Positions 43,754 through 56,860 of a stretch of 64,000 bases of DNA are shown here, piece by piece. The stretch is from Spodoptera frugiperda. Taxonomy: Eukaryota; Arthropoda; Insecta; Lepidoptera; Noctuidae. Positions within the stretch are counted from its first letter, which is position 1; each line of letters opens with the position of its first letter. A program made the translations under genes and the position numbers. The stretch lies in contig NC_064223.1 in the NCBI RefSeq assembly GCF_023101765.2, positions 3,968,001 through 4,032,000 of the forward strand, read 5' to 3'. A model generated the notes under the pieces. It was given only the letters and a program-made list of their open reading frames with translations, made no database searches and was not told the DNA's origin.

Positions 43754-44026
43754 TTGAGGGAGGAAAATTATTCAATGACTTCTCCCGTCTTGGGTAAAGT
43801 TAGAAAGTGTCAGACTCATACTGGCGGGGAACCACGCCGTTCCTACACCTGCTCTTCGAGCCGTGGCCCCGGTAATATTATATCGGCTCTATATCGGGCA
43901 ACCGCCCTACAGCCCCATCTGTGGTGGTCTGATGGCTCTTTGAAACGGTCAGATCTGGTTCTGGTTGGATGGTAAGCTACTCTTACTCGCTGTCCACAGG
44001 CCCGTGCTTACGGTGGCCGGGTGATC
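43754..44026 (-). mobile_element. R1-type LINE 3' end including ORF2 tail
   Basis: The minus strand begins with CCGGCCACCGTAAGCACGGG, which corresponds to the last codons and stop of ORF2 in the 32357 element (CCGGCCACCGTAAGTGCGGG). It then runs through the 3' UTR (GCCATCAGACCACCACAGAT, GGGCTGTAGGGCGGTTGC) to GACTTCTCCC-type tail words on the plus strand. About 40 bp are missing relative to the long copy. It is the only other fragment that reaches into ORF2. Confidence 0.7.
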
Positions 44027-45261
44027 ATACACCATAACAGTTGGTACGGTAACGGATAGTTGAGAGCCAGAAAGCGGCTTAAAATTTAAATCCAAAATAT
44101 GCTTATCACCCTTGAGGATTGTCGAGTGATTTGTCCTTTCATAGTATCAAAACAACCATATCTGATAAAAAATCCGGTTCTATATACCATGTTGCTACAA
44201 ATCAATTAATATGAGCCTGTCAAGTAAACAATCAATCATACAAATGTTCTTTTTAAGATTACGTAAGTACTGTGGTAGGACACAAATACTTGAACTCAGC
44301 CCATATGTCAAAATAAAAATGACAGGTCATTGATAAATTGTGTCGTAAATTGGAACGGACCCGTATGGCAAAAGACGGTTTTTATACAGCCTACTCGCAT
44401 TTAGTAATGGATGAAGTACTGGTACTATAAATCGATATTGAGGTTAATATTTAATGTCTTAGGTTTTACACCTGAAGGCCTTAGACATCTAGACAATTGA
44501 TTTTTTAATTACCATATGCCAGTAATTGCGTAGATAGTCAAACCAATAGTGCAAAACTGGAAACGTTATTCGTGTTGGAACTTGACGCCCTTAAGGATAC
44601 AGCATAAAATAAAAGCCACTGAAAAGCCCACTAGAAATGTTTAACAACTTTAATAGTATTTTTATAAATTTCACCATGAGAATAAGATAAGGTTTTAATC
44701 CTCAAAAATAATAATTGTTGAGGTTCAAGTAACCACGCATTGAAGTCAGACACCACCAATTTATCAGAGCAATCACCCAATATTGCTCGCTATTCCACTG
44801 CTACAAACCGCCGTTTTGATCAGCGATTGACCTCAAAGTATGAATATAACATGAGCGAAATATGTTTCCTATGCAAAACGAAATCAAAACGGGCAGCGAT
44901 GCGAGGTATGTACCAAACAGACAAACAGTTCGGGCAAGAATTAATGTATCTGTGTTCGTATGCTAAAAATGCTGGTTCATTGTTATACCGCTCATATTTT
45001 ACACTGTGCAATCAAAACTCGAGTAATCCCAGGCTTTGGACGCTGGGACAAATGGATCACAATGCATAGAGGAACACATTTCACATAAAGTACACTCGTT
45101 CCATTAGAAACAGGGATTTTACTAGGATTTTCGATTGTTGAATGTAAAATGTGATATTTGATACCAATTTTAACCGATTTTTTTTCTGCATAGAGGTAGA
45201 ATATAGATTCCCTTTTAATTGTTGGATATTCTGGCAGTCTCGGCAAGCTATTGATAATAAT
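44027..45261. other. AT-rich non-coding DNA
   Basis: Frames at 44740-45069 overlap each other on both strands without any domain. Nothing is supported. Confidence 0.4.
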
Positions 45262-45355
45262 TTCAAGCCATGCTAGAGGTTCATATGAGCCGTCGAGTGG
45301 AGTTCCTCGTCAAACAGTTACGTGGTTACGTGAGAAGGCTGATAACATAATAATT
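45262..45355 (-). mobile_element. Penelope-type remnant, internally deleted
   Basis: TTTCAAGCCATGCTAGAGGT and TCATATGAGC are followed directly by GGAGTTCCTCGTCAAACAGT, TACGTGGTTACGTGAGAAGG and CTGATAACATAATAATTAAT. Two terminal pieces are fused with no interior. Confidence 0.5.
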
Positions 45356-46919
45356 AATCAATTTATTTGTTGCCTTTCAAATAAAATAGGCTAGTCACAT
45401 AGCTTTCCTTGGCTCTCAATATTTTCTCTTAATATCATCACACACAAGAGTAAAATTGAAACTACTTGCATTCGCACGATATCGCTACCAAAGTTCCATA
45501 ATGCTGTCCGTAAGAGGTCGTTTAAATCGACGGCCAAGTGCTCCAGCAATCCCAACTGCAAAGTTACTTCGAAAGTGCAAAATTGTGTTTGAAACTTCAG
45601 AAACTCACCTAGCTATATACGAGTACGTACAGTTGCAACAAGGAGTTTCGTGTTTAAAAGTAAAAACATTTTATTTACATTGTACTAGCGAATATTTTTA
45701 CTGTTGAAATTTTCTCCTTATGTGTACTTTTTGTTCCCTGCAACATACACCATTGTAGGTAATCTATAGAGAATGGACGTACCTTTTGCTCTCTGAATGT
45801 AAGTCTCTGAACCTGGAAATTTTTTAAAGTGTTTTTTTCTCTTGGTCGCTCATGATAGCGGTCCAATTATATGAAGCCTGAATGAAATTAGAATCAATTA
45901 TACATTGATAAAATATTTTTTCTCATCATTTACCTACTCAGGTGTAATCAGCAATATCTTCCTCCTCGACTGTACCTTCCTATAAATTTAGCGATGTAAG
46001 AAACTGTTGCAACTACTCAACTACTTTGGTTTAGTACTTGAACAATGAAGTCTCATTAAGACAAAATGGGATTAAGCGATCATCGTCGCGCACTTTCGAA
46101 ATAATTTACGAGACTCAAGTAACGCCTGACAATATTACTTTTGAAGCACTTTTCATACTAAATAACTCTCTGTTTTATGACTAAGTTGTTCAAAGAGAAG
46201 AACCCTGTCTTTTGAACAAACTTCTAGACTACTAAAGGTATAAAACTAAATAATTTAAATAACTTTTACAATAAAAATAGATTCCTCATCACATTTTTCA
46301 TCTGTGAAATTAAAAATACTGTTCAAAAACCATTACATTCGAGTCTTTAAAAATAAATTTATCAAGGTAAGAGGAAATTACAGTATGATGATCCTCGGAG
46401 TAATCGAACAAGATGAGACACGCTCCAACAAATTCATAACTAAATTATAAAATTGTTAAAAGTATATCAAGGAAAAATTTTAAACACGCCCCTTGAAATT
46501 GAATCGAGAATTCTAATCCAATTTCATAAATAAACGAGCCGAGATTCAGTGCAAATGAGACATTAGGCGCTATACGAATAAATATAGCAACATTATGAGC
46601 CCGTCGGCTTCTACTATTTTATTTTATGTAATGTTCTTTTTGTTATGAAGGCCTGGTACTATCCAGAGTGAATCCCTAAGCCCCAAAGTGACTTTATGTG
46701 AATACATTTAGGTAAAGGATGGTTTATAGGAGCTTGCTACATTCTTGGTATGATGAGGGAACTAAGTCTATTATTGGGGATAGTAGAATGTGAAACTAGC
46801 TCAATATGGCGAACTTTATACCATATAAGAATTAATGCTTTGAAGACGAATAAATTAATGAGAAGCAGGCCAGTCTGATGATATAGAATAGATACGAGTA
46901 TCTATCGATGCAAACTCTA
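45356..46919. other. AT-rich non-coding DNA
   Basis: No gene or repeat could be assigned. Confidence 0.4.
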
Positions 46920-47085
46920 ATCTTCTTTGGGGAGAATCCACAAAATAAAAAACAAAATTTAATAAGGGCTTAGAACACGTAAACAGACAAGAAGCCAAGG
47001 GGGAAATTTCCCTTTTTAAAACCAATATTTCACGCAAGCGAAGCCGCAGCGCAGTTCTATTAAAGTATACGCTTATATCGTCTAA
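46920..47085 (-). repeat. Possible decayed retroposon tail
   Basis: The minus strand contains GCTGCGGCTTCGCTTGCGTG, AAATATTGGTTTTAAAAAGG and GAAATTTCCCCC, which recall the 'cggcttcgcccgcgtg' retroposon ends seen at 20937 and 31821. It is heavily diverged. Confidence 0.3.
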
Positions 47086-47189
47086 ATCCACAGCAGCATA
47101 ACCGTGCATTATCGCGGTATCTCCGCCGGGACCGGGACGTAGGTACTTATGTACTTGTGTATGTAGGTACTTGTATTTGAATGTCACCC

Positions 47190-49998
47190 GAGCGGTGAGC
47201 GGTGCTGTGACGTCGCGCCAGTAAAATGAGCTTACCGACTGCGCTTATAGCTTGTTTTTTGTTATGCAAGCGAAAACATGCTCTATTGCTGTTTCTTTTT
47301 TTGTACTTTTGAGGTTGAATATGGTTTGACTATTGAATAGGTAGTTGTGCATGCGATATATGAGGCTTAATCATCAAGCCGGAACGCATTAAATACTAAG
47401 ATCATTAAAGTATATTTTAATTCACTGAATTCTTCATGGAAAATTCCATATAAACCGATTAAATACCAAATAATACGAGGAAGGCAACATATACTCCAAT
47501 TTAGTTGGATAAAAGCCAGAATACAGTTATCATAACACTTAACCATTAAACCAGTTGATATCTTAACGACACAATGTGAACAATCGGACTTTTCTCCAGA
47601 ACTTCCTTTGTACCTGTAACAATAACAAAAAATAAATGAATACAACAATCATGCTAATTCAGTTACGAAATTAATGATGCGGTACAAAATATGTCCGCGA
47701 GAATTTCAAGTAATTTTATTAACAAAAAACTCGAGCAAAACGTAACGGCACTAATTACAAAGGTTTACGAGCTTCAGGTTCAAGGAACGTTGAACAAAAA
47801 CAATTACAACATATAATACGGCTTGTAATCGTCCCACGAAACCGAACAAAGCAAAAACTGCCCCTGAAAATGCGATGCTACGCGTTCTAGCTATTTAATA
47901 ATGCTGTTATGAAACTCATTTTGACGAACAAGAATTTGTATGATCATTCCTTGTTTGTTCCTCTCTGTATTACCATGTACAAAGCGACAAGCAGATTATA
48001 AACTGTGTGTGAACTGCCTGTTATACATACCTACAACACACATTCTACGCATCAAAGGGCTTAGGTACTCAACGTCACTATTCATCTTTGGTATTACGTC
48101 TTCTTTAATGAGATATAATGTTCAATATAATATTATAGTACTTCTTCGTAACACCTACCTACGTTATACATATAAAAGAAGAAAATATTTACATGAAAGA
48201 AAAACAAAGAGCTTTTCGATGAATAGAAGAGACAGTGTAATATCTAAGATGAAGTCGTATTTAACATAGTTTTCGAATATTCGAGGCTAAATCATTATAT
48301 TACAGACAGCCTGTGGGCGTCGTAAATTATGTAGAAAAACGAATATTGATTTCACGAAAAAACCGTGTCACGTACATCGAACAAAAGGCTTTGAAACCTT
48401 CGTGAAAAATAACTTAAAATACCTCTACAGTGGTTCGTAGATAGTGGGGGACGAGTTTGGCGGCTTGCCAAATACTGTCCTGTTGATACTACGTATCTTA
48501 ATTAAGTAGGAAGCTACGTGTGTCGCCTACACTATCCAGAGTAACGTGCTATTCGGTGGCAGCTGTTAAGGGACTTTTCATACGAGAATGGTTCCCAATA
48601 TAGGGTATTGTTTCAAGCTCATATATTGAGATAAGTTTTAGTAGGTGGTGGGACGCTAAATTTTGTACACGCTACAGCGTGGCATAATCCTGTACCTATT
48701 ACCTTAATGAAAGATTTTTAGATACCTTCTAGGCAATCATACCTAAAATTAATGGGCAAAAGTACACCTCTGTCTACCCCTTTGTGCACATTGTACCCCA
48801 ATGTACACCCACTTGTCACATTTTTATAATATAAATATAAACATAATAAAAGGTGCGACGGTTTTACAAGTTCCATGTAATAGGGAGTGAGCTTATTGCC
48901 ATATACTACTGGCCCGTTTCTAAGCTTGTACTACTGAGAAATTTTGCCTCTAACCCTGCAAAACCAAAACTAAGTTTCCTAAACAAATGACAGCGGCCAT
49001 TTATTACAGAAGATCTTATTTCCCAATAACTTCCCTCGGCATATATTAAACAGTTGTCAATTTTAAAAGTGATTCAACTACTGCGCCCGTTCTGTGCCCG
49101 TGCGATACAAAAACTTTTCTCATTTCCTCGCCGAGTGTAAGAAAACTGCCTTTCTGCGTGTTTCTAATAATAATTTGAATTTCCTTTAGGTCTTTGTGAT
49201 TGATGATATTATGTTCGGAGGTGTAACGAATTAGGTAAGTTGGAGAGCCTTTGTTGAACTTTAGTCATCAAGATTTTTATTCTAAAGCGAACCTAAAAGT
49301 ACGAAAGTGATAACGGATAACGTTTTATGCTGGTAATAAAAAATTGGAACATCATTGTGAATTAAGGACTTGGCTAAAAAGTTTGAAATTAGAAACTTCT
49401 TCTAGTTTTTTTTTTCAATAGTTAGTTCAAATGAGACCCGCCATCGCTAATCCAAGTGTTCAAACAAAAATCTGCTAAACGTTTGACGTACACAAATATA
49501 TCCAAATCAAGTGCCGTACCTACATACAATATAACAATACAGGTCTTTTAATATTCGAGATATCGCAAAACGATTTTATTTTTGCGAACTATTGATATGA
49601 AACGTTTGATATTATTAAATCTGTACGCACTTGTAGCTTTGTACCACGAATTCTCAACAAAGAGAGGACGTTACGCGATCCCGTTTTATGTCAAAAAGCC
49701 AACTTATTTTCCACTAATATTTTCCGAGCTTTATTTCAAACGAAATCATTTGATTTGTACAAAACTTTATTTCATTTACGTCTTTATGACCCTTTAGGGA
49801 ACTAAGAAAGGAATAAAATGGCCGAATTGTAACTCAGGTAACGATTTAATGGCGTCTTACTGACAGCCCCGAATCTTAATGATTCTATGTAGCTTTTTAT
49901 TGTGATTGTTATAACGTTTATTCATTAAAGGGGCATAAACATTTTAACAGTTTTTCGCTGTAGGTGGAAATAGGAGAGTTAAGTATCACAGACTTACA
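47190..49998. other. AT-rich non-coding DNA
   Basis: A GC-richer start (47190-47230, GTGACGTCGCGCCAGT) and a patch at 48440-48560 have no assignable function. No reading frame is convincing. Confidence 0.35.
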
Positions 49999-50150
49999 AA
50001 AAACCGACTTGAACCAACGCTTGCGTTGTGTTTCGTTGTGTGAGTGAGATTACCAGCAACGCAATTGTAACGCCTCTGGTGTTTCGGGTTTTTGGGCGGC
50101 GACGATTGCTTACGATCAGGTAATCGATCTCGTATACCGGTTTATATCAT
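49999..50150 (-). repeat. Dispersed lepidopteran retroposon, copy 3
   Basis: Plus-strand words AACGCTTGCGTTGTGTTTCG, GTAACGCCTCTGGTGTTTCG and GTATACCGGTTTATATCAT are the reverse complement of copies at 11126 and 54318. The middle (GCGTTGCCGGCC...GGGGATTGGG) is largely deleted. Confidence 0.55.
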
Positions 50151-51589
50151 TAAAAAAACGAAATATGTTTCGTAGACTTAGAAACAGCTTCCTTAGTTCC
50201 ATGTAATTATGTTTATCTGAAAGAAACCTTAGCATTTCAGCAGAGCCCACGATCCTAAATAGTCAAGTATTGTCAGAACGTACATAATCTACGTACATTG
50301 ATCAACCACAATAAATTAAAAACAGTAGAAAATTACGATAAATAACCTTTTATTAATCAAGGTAAAAAATTAAAACAAAATGTTCCTTGAAGATCGTATC
50401 TTAATTAACTTAAAGAATAATAGAGCTATAATTAAAAATGAACTGTTTTACATTTAATAAGAAATATTTTTTCTTTGCCACCAAATTATTCCTAAACTAG
50501 ATTTTAATATTATTCTAGAATCATTTTGTGCGTGAGCAAAGAGCGATTAAACCACTGAAAGGTCAACTGCTCCTTTTAATTATACTAATTTAAGTTTTAA
50601 TTAAACAGCGTCGCTTTTGAACTAAAGAAGCAACAAGCGATAATGGTGTCATAGGCTCTTTGATTGACATTCATCTAATGTATTTTTTTCAAAAGCCGGT
50701 TTAGACACACAACATCTTCAATTACTTACGCAAAATATAATTTGATATTATAGTTGAGCCATGTTTTATAACAGATTACAAATGTGTGAACTGTTACGTG
50801 AAATAAATATGACAATGCCGCACAACTGATAAAAATTGCTTAAGATAGACTATGAGAAAATTCACCTGGGTTTTTAGTGATATTACATATAAATAATATG
50901 ACAAAAATATACGTACAATTAGACGACTTGGTAATGACAGCGAGGAATGCAAATGTATGTTTATAGCAAACCCTCACTAGTTGTGTCATTAGTCAAATTG
51001 TGACAACATTGCAATAAACGACCGTTCTTAGTACGAAACAGTCTACAATTGCATTAAACCAACACCCCTATCATTATGTACTTTGAAGGAAATAACTTCC
51101 AGTTAAAACCTAAACTGGCCGGAGCCTATCGAACCCAATCGTACAATAAAATTGTGTTTCTTGGAAAACTCATTTTATTTTCTGAGAAAACGGTCAGCTC
51201 ATACATAACTTGAATAGGTAATAGGCGGATATGTACACATAAAACGAGTGGACACAGGATAGGGCATTAAAGTGTAAGTGACCCTTACTTGTTCCATACA
51301 ATGACGTAACATGACTTCTGGTATTTTCGGAGTGTAGAGCGATTTTTACTAATTATGTTATTATGAACCTTGTTACTATAAGAGTAAGACAACATTTTGT
51401 TATCTAGAGTTAAAACTTAAAATTAAAGGAGACCCATGTCTAACCCGTCATATCAAAGGCTTATCAACCAAGAGCTGTCGCATCTACTGTCGTACACGCT
51501 GTATTTAGGACGGTTTGCGTAAAAGTATTTACACTATTACACTTATCTAATTTTCAACCTACGTACAGTGTGAAAAGATCGAATTTCCC
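50151..51589. other. AT-rich non-coding DNA
   Basis: Nothing supportable was seen. Confidence 0.4.
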
Positions 51590-51725
51590 AACAAAACCGT
51601 AGAAGGTAAAGATTATCGTAAAGCATTATCGTGGCGGGGTTGGCACTCGATTTATCCACGTCTGTCGGCTCATAGCGCGGGCGACAGGTGGAGAGCGATC
51701 CCTCCACTACCTGCTCACTTTCATT
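51590..51725 (-). other. Unassigned GC-rich, coding-like island
   Basis: After a possible acceptor (AAAGTGAGCAG), the minus strand stays open for about 55 codons including 'VEGSLSTCRPRYEPTDV' and 'SANPATIMLYDN'. The patch contrasts with its AT-rich flanks. It may be an exon, a UTR or a decayed transposon; no family is recognised. Confidence 0.25.
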
Positions 51726-51885
51726 TGAAATATCACTTGTTTACAACGTCCAGATGTTTTACGTAAGTGCAATGTAGGATAAATTCAGAGTTACAATTTC
51801 CTTTCAATTTCATCAAATGATATTGAACTGTCTTCTCATATTTATTACATCTCGTCCCTACTTCTTTGGAACAAACTCAACTTTT

Positions 51886-52158
51886 AAGTTGGAAGCGGGC
51901 GACATGAGGCAGCCGCGGACGACATGTCGCAGCCACACTATTGGTTTCTATAAAATTGCCTCCGTAACTATTGACACGAAGCCATGCAGCGACGTGTCGC
52001 CAAGCGGCAGACACCATAGTATCGCCCGAATGCGGATCAGTAGTGCGGCTGTTATAGGTCGAAATGATAACTGCAGTGATAGATCGCATGACTTGTCGTG
52101 GCTACATGAAGCAACAAGATGTCGTCTGTTGCTGCGTCATGTCGCCCGCTCCCAACTT
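51886..52158. mobile_element. Short terminal-inverted-repeat element
   Basis: The left end AAGTTGGAAGCGGGCGACAT continues GAGGCAGC. The right end in reverse complement reads AAGTTGGGAGCGGGCGACAT and GACGCAGC. The interior repeats GACATGTCG/CGACGTGTCG-type words, so it folds extensively. At 273 bp with no ORF of its own, it is a MITE-like element. The superfamily and target duplication are unclear. Confidence 0.6.
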
Positions 52159-54317
52159 GCACCATTGCACTAAACAGTTGACTAAAAGCCACGCCGTTAT
52201 CAAAACCTGTTTATTTATGTATCGAATACTTGTAAAGTGTAGCGCCACACCACTTACAGAATCAAATTACCTAACTAGTAACTACATATTGGTTGGCTTT
52301 CCGGGAACTATTAAACTTGTTTTAATTAAACTTCGAGTTCGCTTTAATATTCCGACAGAAGGCCACAGAATAGCTGTTTCGGAATAGTTTTTAATTTTTA
52401 CATTTCGTGGAATTTAATTGGCGCCGTTATGAACAGTTTTAGAGCAAGGCCGTCAGCGCAGAGGTTAGTTAAGGTAATTTATTGTCTGTGGTCAGACGGG
52501 TGACGGTTTGTTTTGCTATTTTTAGGACATTTATTATACTTTGGTATTAGGTAGGGGTATATTTGGCATATTTATTTTGTTTACCGGGCCACTTATGTTA
52601 AGGTATTTTAATTGGTTTATTTTTACTAACCTATTAACATACATTAGGTGCATTTACGCTTCTAAAAATGTATAATAACTTCAGGGATTATTATAAAAAA
52701 CGTACTACAAATTCCATTTGGAGCTTTAACTTGCATAAGTAGTGAACTTGTAGAACCCAACAGTATTTAAATAAAATTATGAGAAATAAATAATTAAAAA
52801 CGTCACTCGTATAATCCAAACCACATTTCAATTTACTGGCAGCTAGCAACCGGCGCGGCGTGTAGGATTGCATTTCAGTTTGAACTTAACGCGAAGATTA
52901 GTGTTAAATACAGTATGTTGTGCCAAGTTCCCGATGCCAAGGCAATCTAATTGATTACTCTTGTTGTTTAAGCCATATTAATCTCCATTCAAGTACTTTG
53001 ATAATCCTTTACAGTGCTGTTATTAGCACGATCTGCCGTGGCTGGGAATGTTCGCTTGATAAGATGTAGGTATTTATATTCTAATACTTAATGTGTTAAG
53101 ATTTAGGTTTTCGGCATGAATAAGCTGGTTTGGCTGCAATCAGCGTAAAACAACGCTTGCGTTGTGTTTCGCAGTGAAACCCTTTTTTTTTTAATATTGC
53201 AATATCTATAAAACGCCAATACGTCTTAAACGCTTAAATAACCAATCTATCTGCAAGTACATTACAATAAACAATTGGTCTTTACCTATTACATTTACCT
53301 ACTTAAGTACATTACAAATCGCTTATTAAATTGGTATGCAAAAAAAATCGTGTAATCAACAAATGGACCCAAAAACAGCATAACGAAGATAAAAACCTTT
53401 TAAAGTCAAGATGTACCGTCGCGTCCCCATTAACTCCAACCCTCCAAAATTCTCCCATCAATGAATGGAAAATGAAAAAGAAAATTGATATTTAAAATGT
53501 ACTCAACATTAAATTAAACATCAAATATTTTTCTATTACTGCTTTCCCTTGAACATAACGAGTAACAGTGTCCATTTTAAAGTCCCAACGGTGCGTTGTA
53601 AAAAGCGTAGTAATGGAATTTTTGTTTTTAAATTCAACCGCTTTCAGCGTCTTTTAGCAGGTCATTGTATTGTTTAACAAAGCTATGATTGAACAAAAAC
53701 CTTTATACCTAGATACCTAGGTCTTCGTCTAGTTAAGAAGTTATACTATTATAATACACTATAACGTAAACTGTGCATAGACATAAACCTATAAAATCTA
53801 ATTAAATTAAATCAGGCTTAGTCTAATAGGTAACAAGGAAAAATACAAGCGAAATCGCGGTCACAAAATAATATAGAGCTACGCCACCCACAAACCTAAC
53901 AACGCCGAGAGACGTATTCTCATAATTAATTTCACTAATGAACACAAGACTAAAAATATATTACAATGTCCAATATACGTTTTTGCTTTAAAAATATTTC
54001 GTCCATATTTTTTTTGTTGAAAATGGGAGCGTCAACCGTACGGAATGAGAGCTAATTGTTCGTGAAATATGTTTCATTTGCAAACGTAACGTATCCGGTC
54101 GCGTTTTAAAAATATCAAACATTTGTTTCGTTTGCTCATCCAATATTTAAGGTCAGTTCTTGGTACTTGGTAGGCAGAATGTGTTTGTTTATACATGACA
54201 TAACAATCGCGCGTGTTTTTCTCTGGAATCGCTATGTAGGTACGAATATGTCCATTTTTGTTTTTACCGTCGTTACGTATTTTGTTCCCTGGAGCGATTG
54301 TGAAGTTAAAATATTAT
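52159..54317. other. AT-rich non-coding DNA
   Basis: Only a 33-bp retroposon scrap (53140-53172) interrupts it. Confidence 0.4.
53140..53172 (-). repeat. Scrap of the dispersed retroposon family
   Basis: AACAACGCTTGCGTTGTGTT then TCGCAGTGAAAC corresponds to one short module of the 11126 and 54318 copies. Confidence 0.4.
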
Positions 54318-54585
54318 TATTTTGTGTGGTATAAGTCGGTAAACGAGCAGACGGATCACCTGATGGTAAGCAATTGCCGCCGCCCATGGACACTTGAAAC
54401 ACCAGACGCGTTACAATTGCGTTGCCGGCCTTTTGGGATTCAAGAATTTATGGGAATCGGGGATTGGGAAGGGGGTAATTGCGCATCCGATAACAAAACA
54501 CAACGCAAGCATTGTTTCACGTCAGTTTTCTGTGAGGCCGTGGTATCACTCCGGTCGAGCATGACTCTACCACACTTATTCCACA
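54318..54585 (+). repeat. Dispersed lepidopteran retroposon, copy 4
   Basis: GTATAAGTCGGTAAACGAGC, CACCTGATGGTAAGCAATTG, CCGCCCATGGACACTTGAAA, GCGTTGCCGGCCTTTTGG, CGGGGATTGGGAAGGGGG, CAACGCAAGCATTGTTTCAC and GTGGTATCACTCCGGTCGAG appear in the family order. It is the least diverged copy here. Confidence 0.65.
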
Positions 54586-56685
54586 TTTTTTATGATTTAG
54601 CAGGATTTATTCGATTGCCTACTGTCAGAAAATAATTAAAGTTGGTAACTTGATGACCTATGCATGTAAAACGATCCTATCTTCGAATGGTTTAGTTTAC
54701 GACTACGAGAATGCAACTCAATTTGTATGTAGATTCGAAAACCAGTAATTTGTATCTATGTAGTACATCCTTTGTTTTGTTTACTCGATACATTTTAGCA
54801 TAAAACTATTTCAATTAATCTGTATTATCGATACCAACATTAGATATATTGTAACCTCTAAAACAAACTAGCCACCTTTATTCATATATACTCATAACGT
54901 TACCACCAAAAAGTAGGAAGTTACATTAAACACGTTCACCTCCGTCTACCCTTTGGGAACAAAAAACCATGAAAACCTTCATGTTTTATTCATGTAACAT
55001 CACAATTTCGATAGCGAAAATGCTTCTGTAACCCCATAACACTTACATACATATAGGAATTTATATACAACACTTCGCACCCACATAACAATAGTCTAGT
55101 GATAAAATCAAAGCATAGAAGGCGTACATTCAATGTAGGTATACGTTCCCGTGTCTGACATATACATAGTTCTGTTTTCTTGGCTTCCTGTTACGCCGCT
55201 CTGGGCACAATGGGCCGGATGAATTTAAGTCCGCCAACAGGCATCGGTGTCAGTGCCTCCTTTCTTTCGCAACACAATACGAGATCACACTCACCACTTG
55301 TGCCCGTAGTTAGGTTTGTTCCTTAATGTACCGTTTGTTTGTTGCCTGTTTTAAAATGGTAAGAAGGTTCAAAGATAGGTATTTAGACATATTTGATCCA
55401 AAAATGAAACACTTATGCACCTAGCAACTAAATATTAACATGTTATTGTCTTTGTGTATTGTCCACTAACCACCATGCCGTATGTCTCAACATAAGAACA
55501 TTTATTTCTCTTATAATGGATGAAATACGGGTCGATAGTTCGTAGCACTTGCAATATTTTTAGGGTAAAATATCTAGAAACGAAGAGGGGTGAAAATAGG
55601 AGTTGCATTTCGTAGGTTATTCATAAAGTCCGTTACCACACGAGCGAAGTCACGAGCATCGGCTAGTTTCTCTAATAAAAGGCTAAAACAAATGCTTAGA
55701 AAATAACACGTAACCTCAACCTTGAGAGTATTAATATGATAATGGATTACTGAAGGCCAAAGTACTAATATTAAGTTAAAACAAAAGTTCAACAAACTAC
55801 GTGAACTTTTCTGTATGAACACATCCGACATTACATCACACGAGCAATGGACGGTGAAACTAGAAACAGTATACAACGCTGTTTTATTTCTGCTGCGATG
55901 ACCGTGCACCCGTACAATACCATCAATGGACGGTCACGCGCCTAAACTGGGTTTTGGAACATTTGTAACATAGTAACAAGTAGAATTCGTTTTTGATAGC
56001 AGTCGGAGAATAGTGAGGTGGCAGAAGTATAATGTACCGACTTCAACTATTATTTATTTTATAGAAAATAAAGTGCTTAATTGTAAAAAAATAACAATAT
56101 TTTGATTTTAAGATATAATTATTGGTATCTGTAGCCAAATTATCAGGCAACCAAACCCTAGAGATGAAGATCGAACCGGATAAAACCTAAATACTGTATT
56201 GTATCTATAGAAAAGGTTTATAACATTTCTTATTATTTGTATAACCCATTTCTCTCACAATGATTCTACCATCTTATTATCATTTCCAAATATTATAGTG
56301 TTGGAGTAGAAGATATTTTATAAATATGTTTACAAATGACATGTTTACAATGATACAGGCTAAAAAATGGGATCAAATATTGAAGTATTTTGGGCCAATT
56401 TCTCGCAAACGACTTTGGGCTTGTCTAACATTTTTCTGTAATATTATTGGAATAAAATTTGGGTGTGACACTATGTCAGAAACCTAGTTTTTTTAATATA
56501 AAACACAGCTGGTGCTTTAATGCCTTGAAGCAAAAGTTATCCGCGCAGGAGGTCTAGAGTTTTAATAAAATAGAACACCACTTGTCCGAAGCTCTAACCT
56601 ACATAGCGCAAACCGAAAAAATGGGAATCATCATAAAAATCCCCATTTTTTTGCACAGATCACGTTCTGTCCATATTCAAATGAC
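54586..56685. other. AT-rich non-coding DNA
   Basis: A GC-richer patch at 55180-55310 (GCACAATGGGCCGGATGAAT, CAACAGGCATCGGTGTCAGT) may be the decayed end of a retroposon. No gene is supported. Confidence 0.35.
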
Positions 56686-56860
56686 GTCGCCCGCATTCAC
56701 CATTACGTGACAATGTGTTCTCCCATTCTCACGTATCACGGGGAGGTATCATCCGGGCCGGAGCGGAACGTACCTACTTCAACCGCTCCGGATGGTGCCT
56801 TCCGGTCGCTTGAGTTAAATACCGCTCTTTCAGCCACACACAGACAGACTAATTTCAACA
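56686..56860. other. Unassigned GC-rich island with a hairpin
   Basis: It contains a perfect 9-bp stem, CCGGAGCGG (56758-56766) and CCGCTCCGG (56783-56791), within CACGGGGAGGTATCATCCGG and GGATGGTGCCTTCCGGTCGC. One frame on each strand is partly open, but neither is recognisable. Confidence 0.35.

Noticed and set aside
47367..47648. Minus-strand frame after a very good acceptor (TTTATTTTTTGTTATTG then TTACAG)
   Set aside because: The acceptor is good, but all three frames break soon, no clear donor follows and composition is AT-driven. T-rich tracts before AG are common in this DNA.
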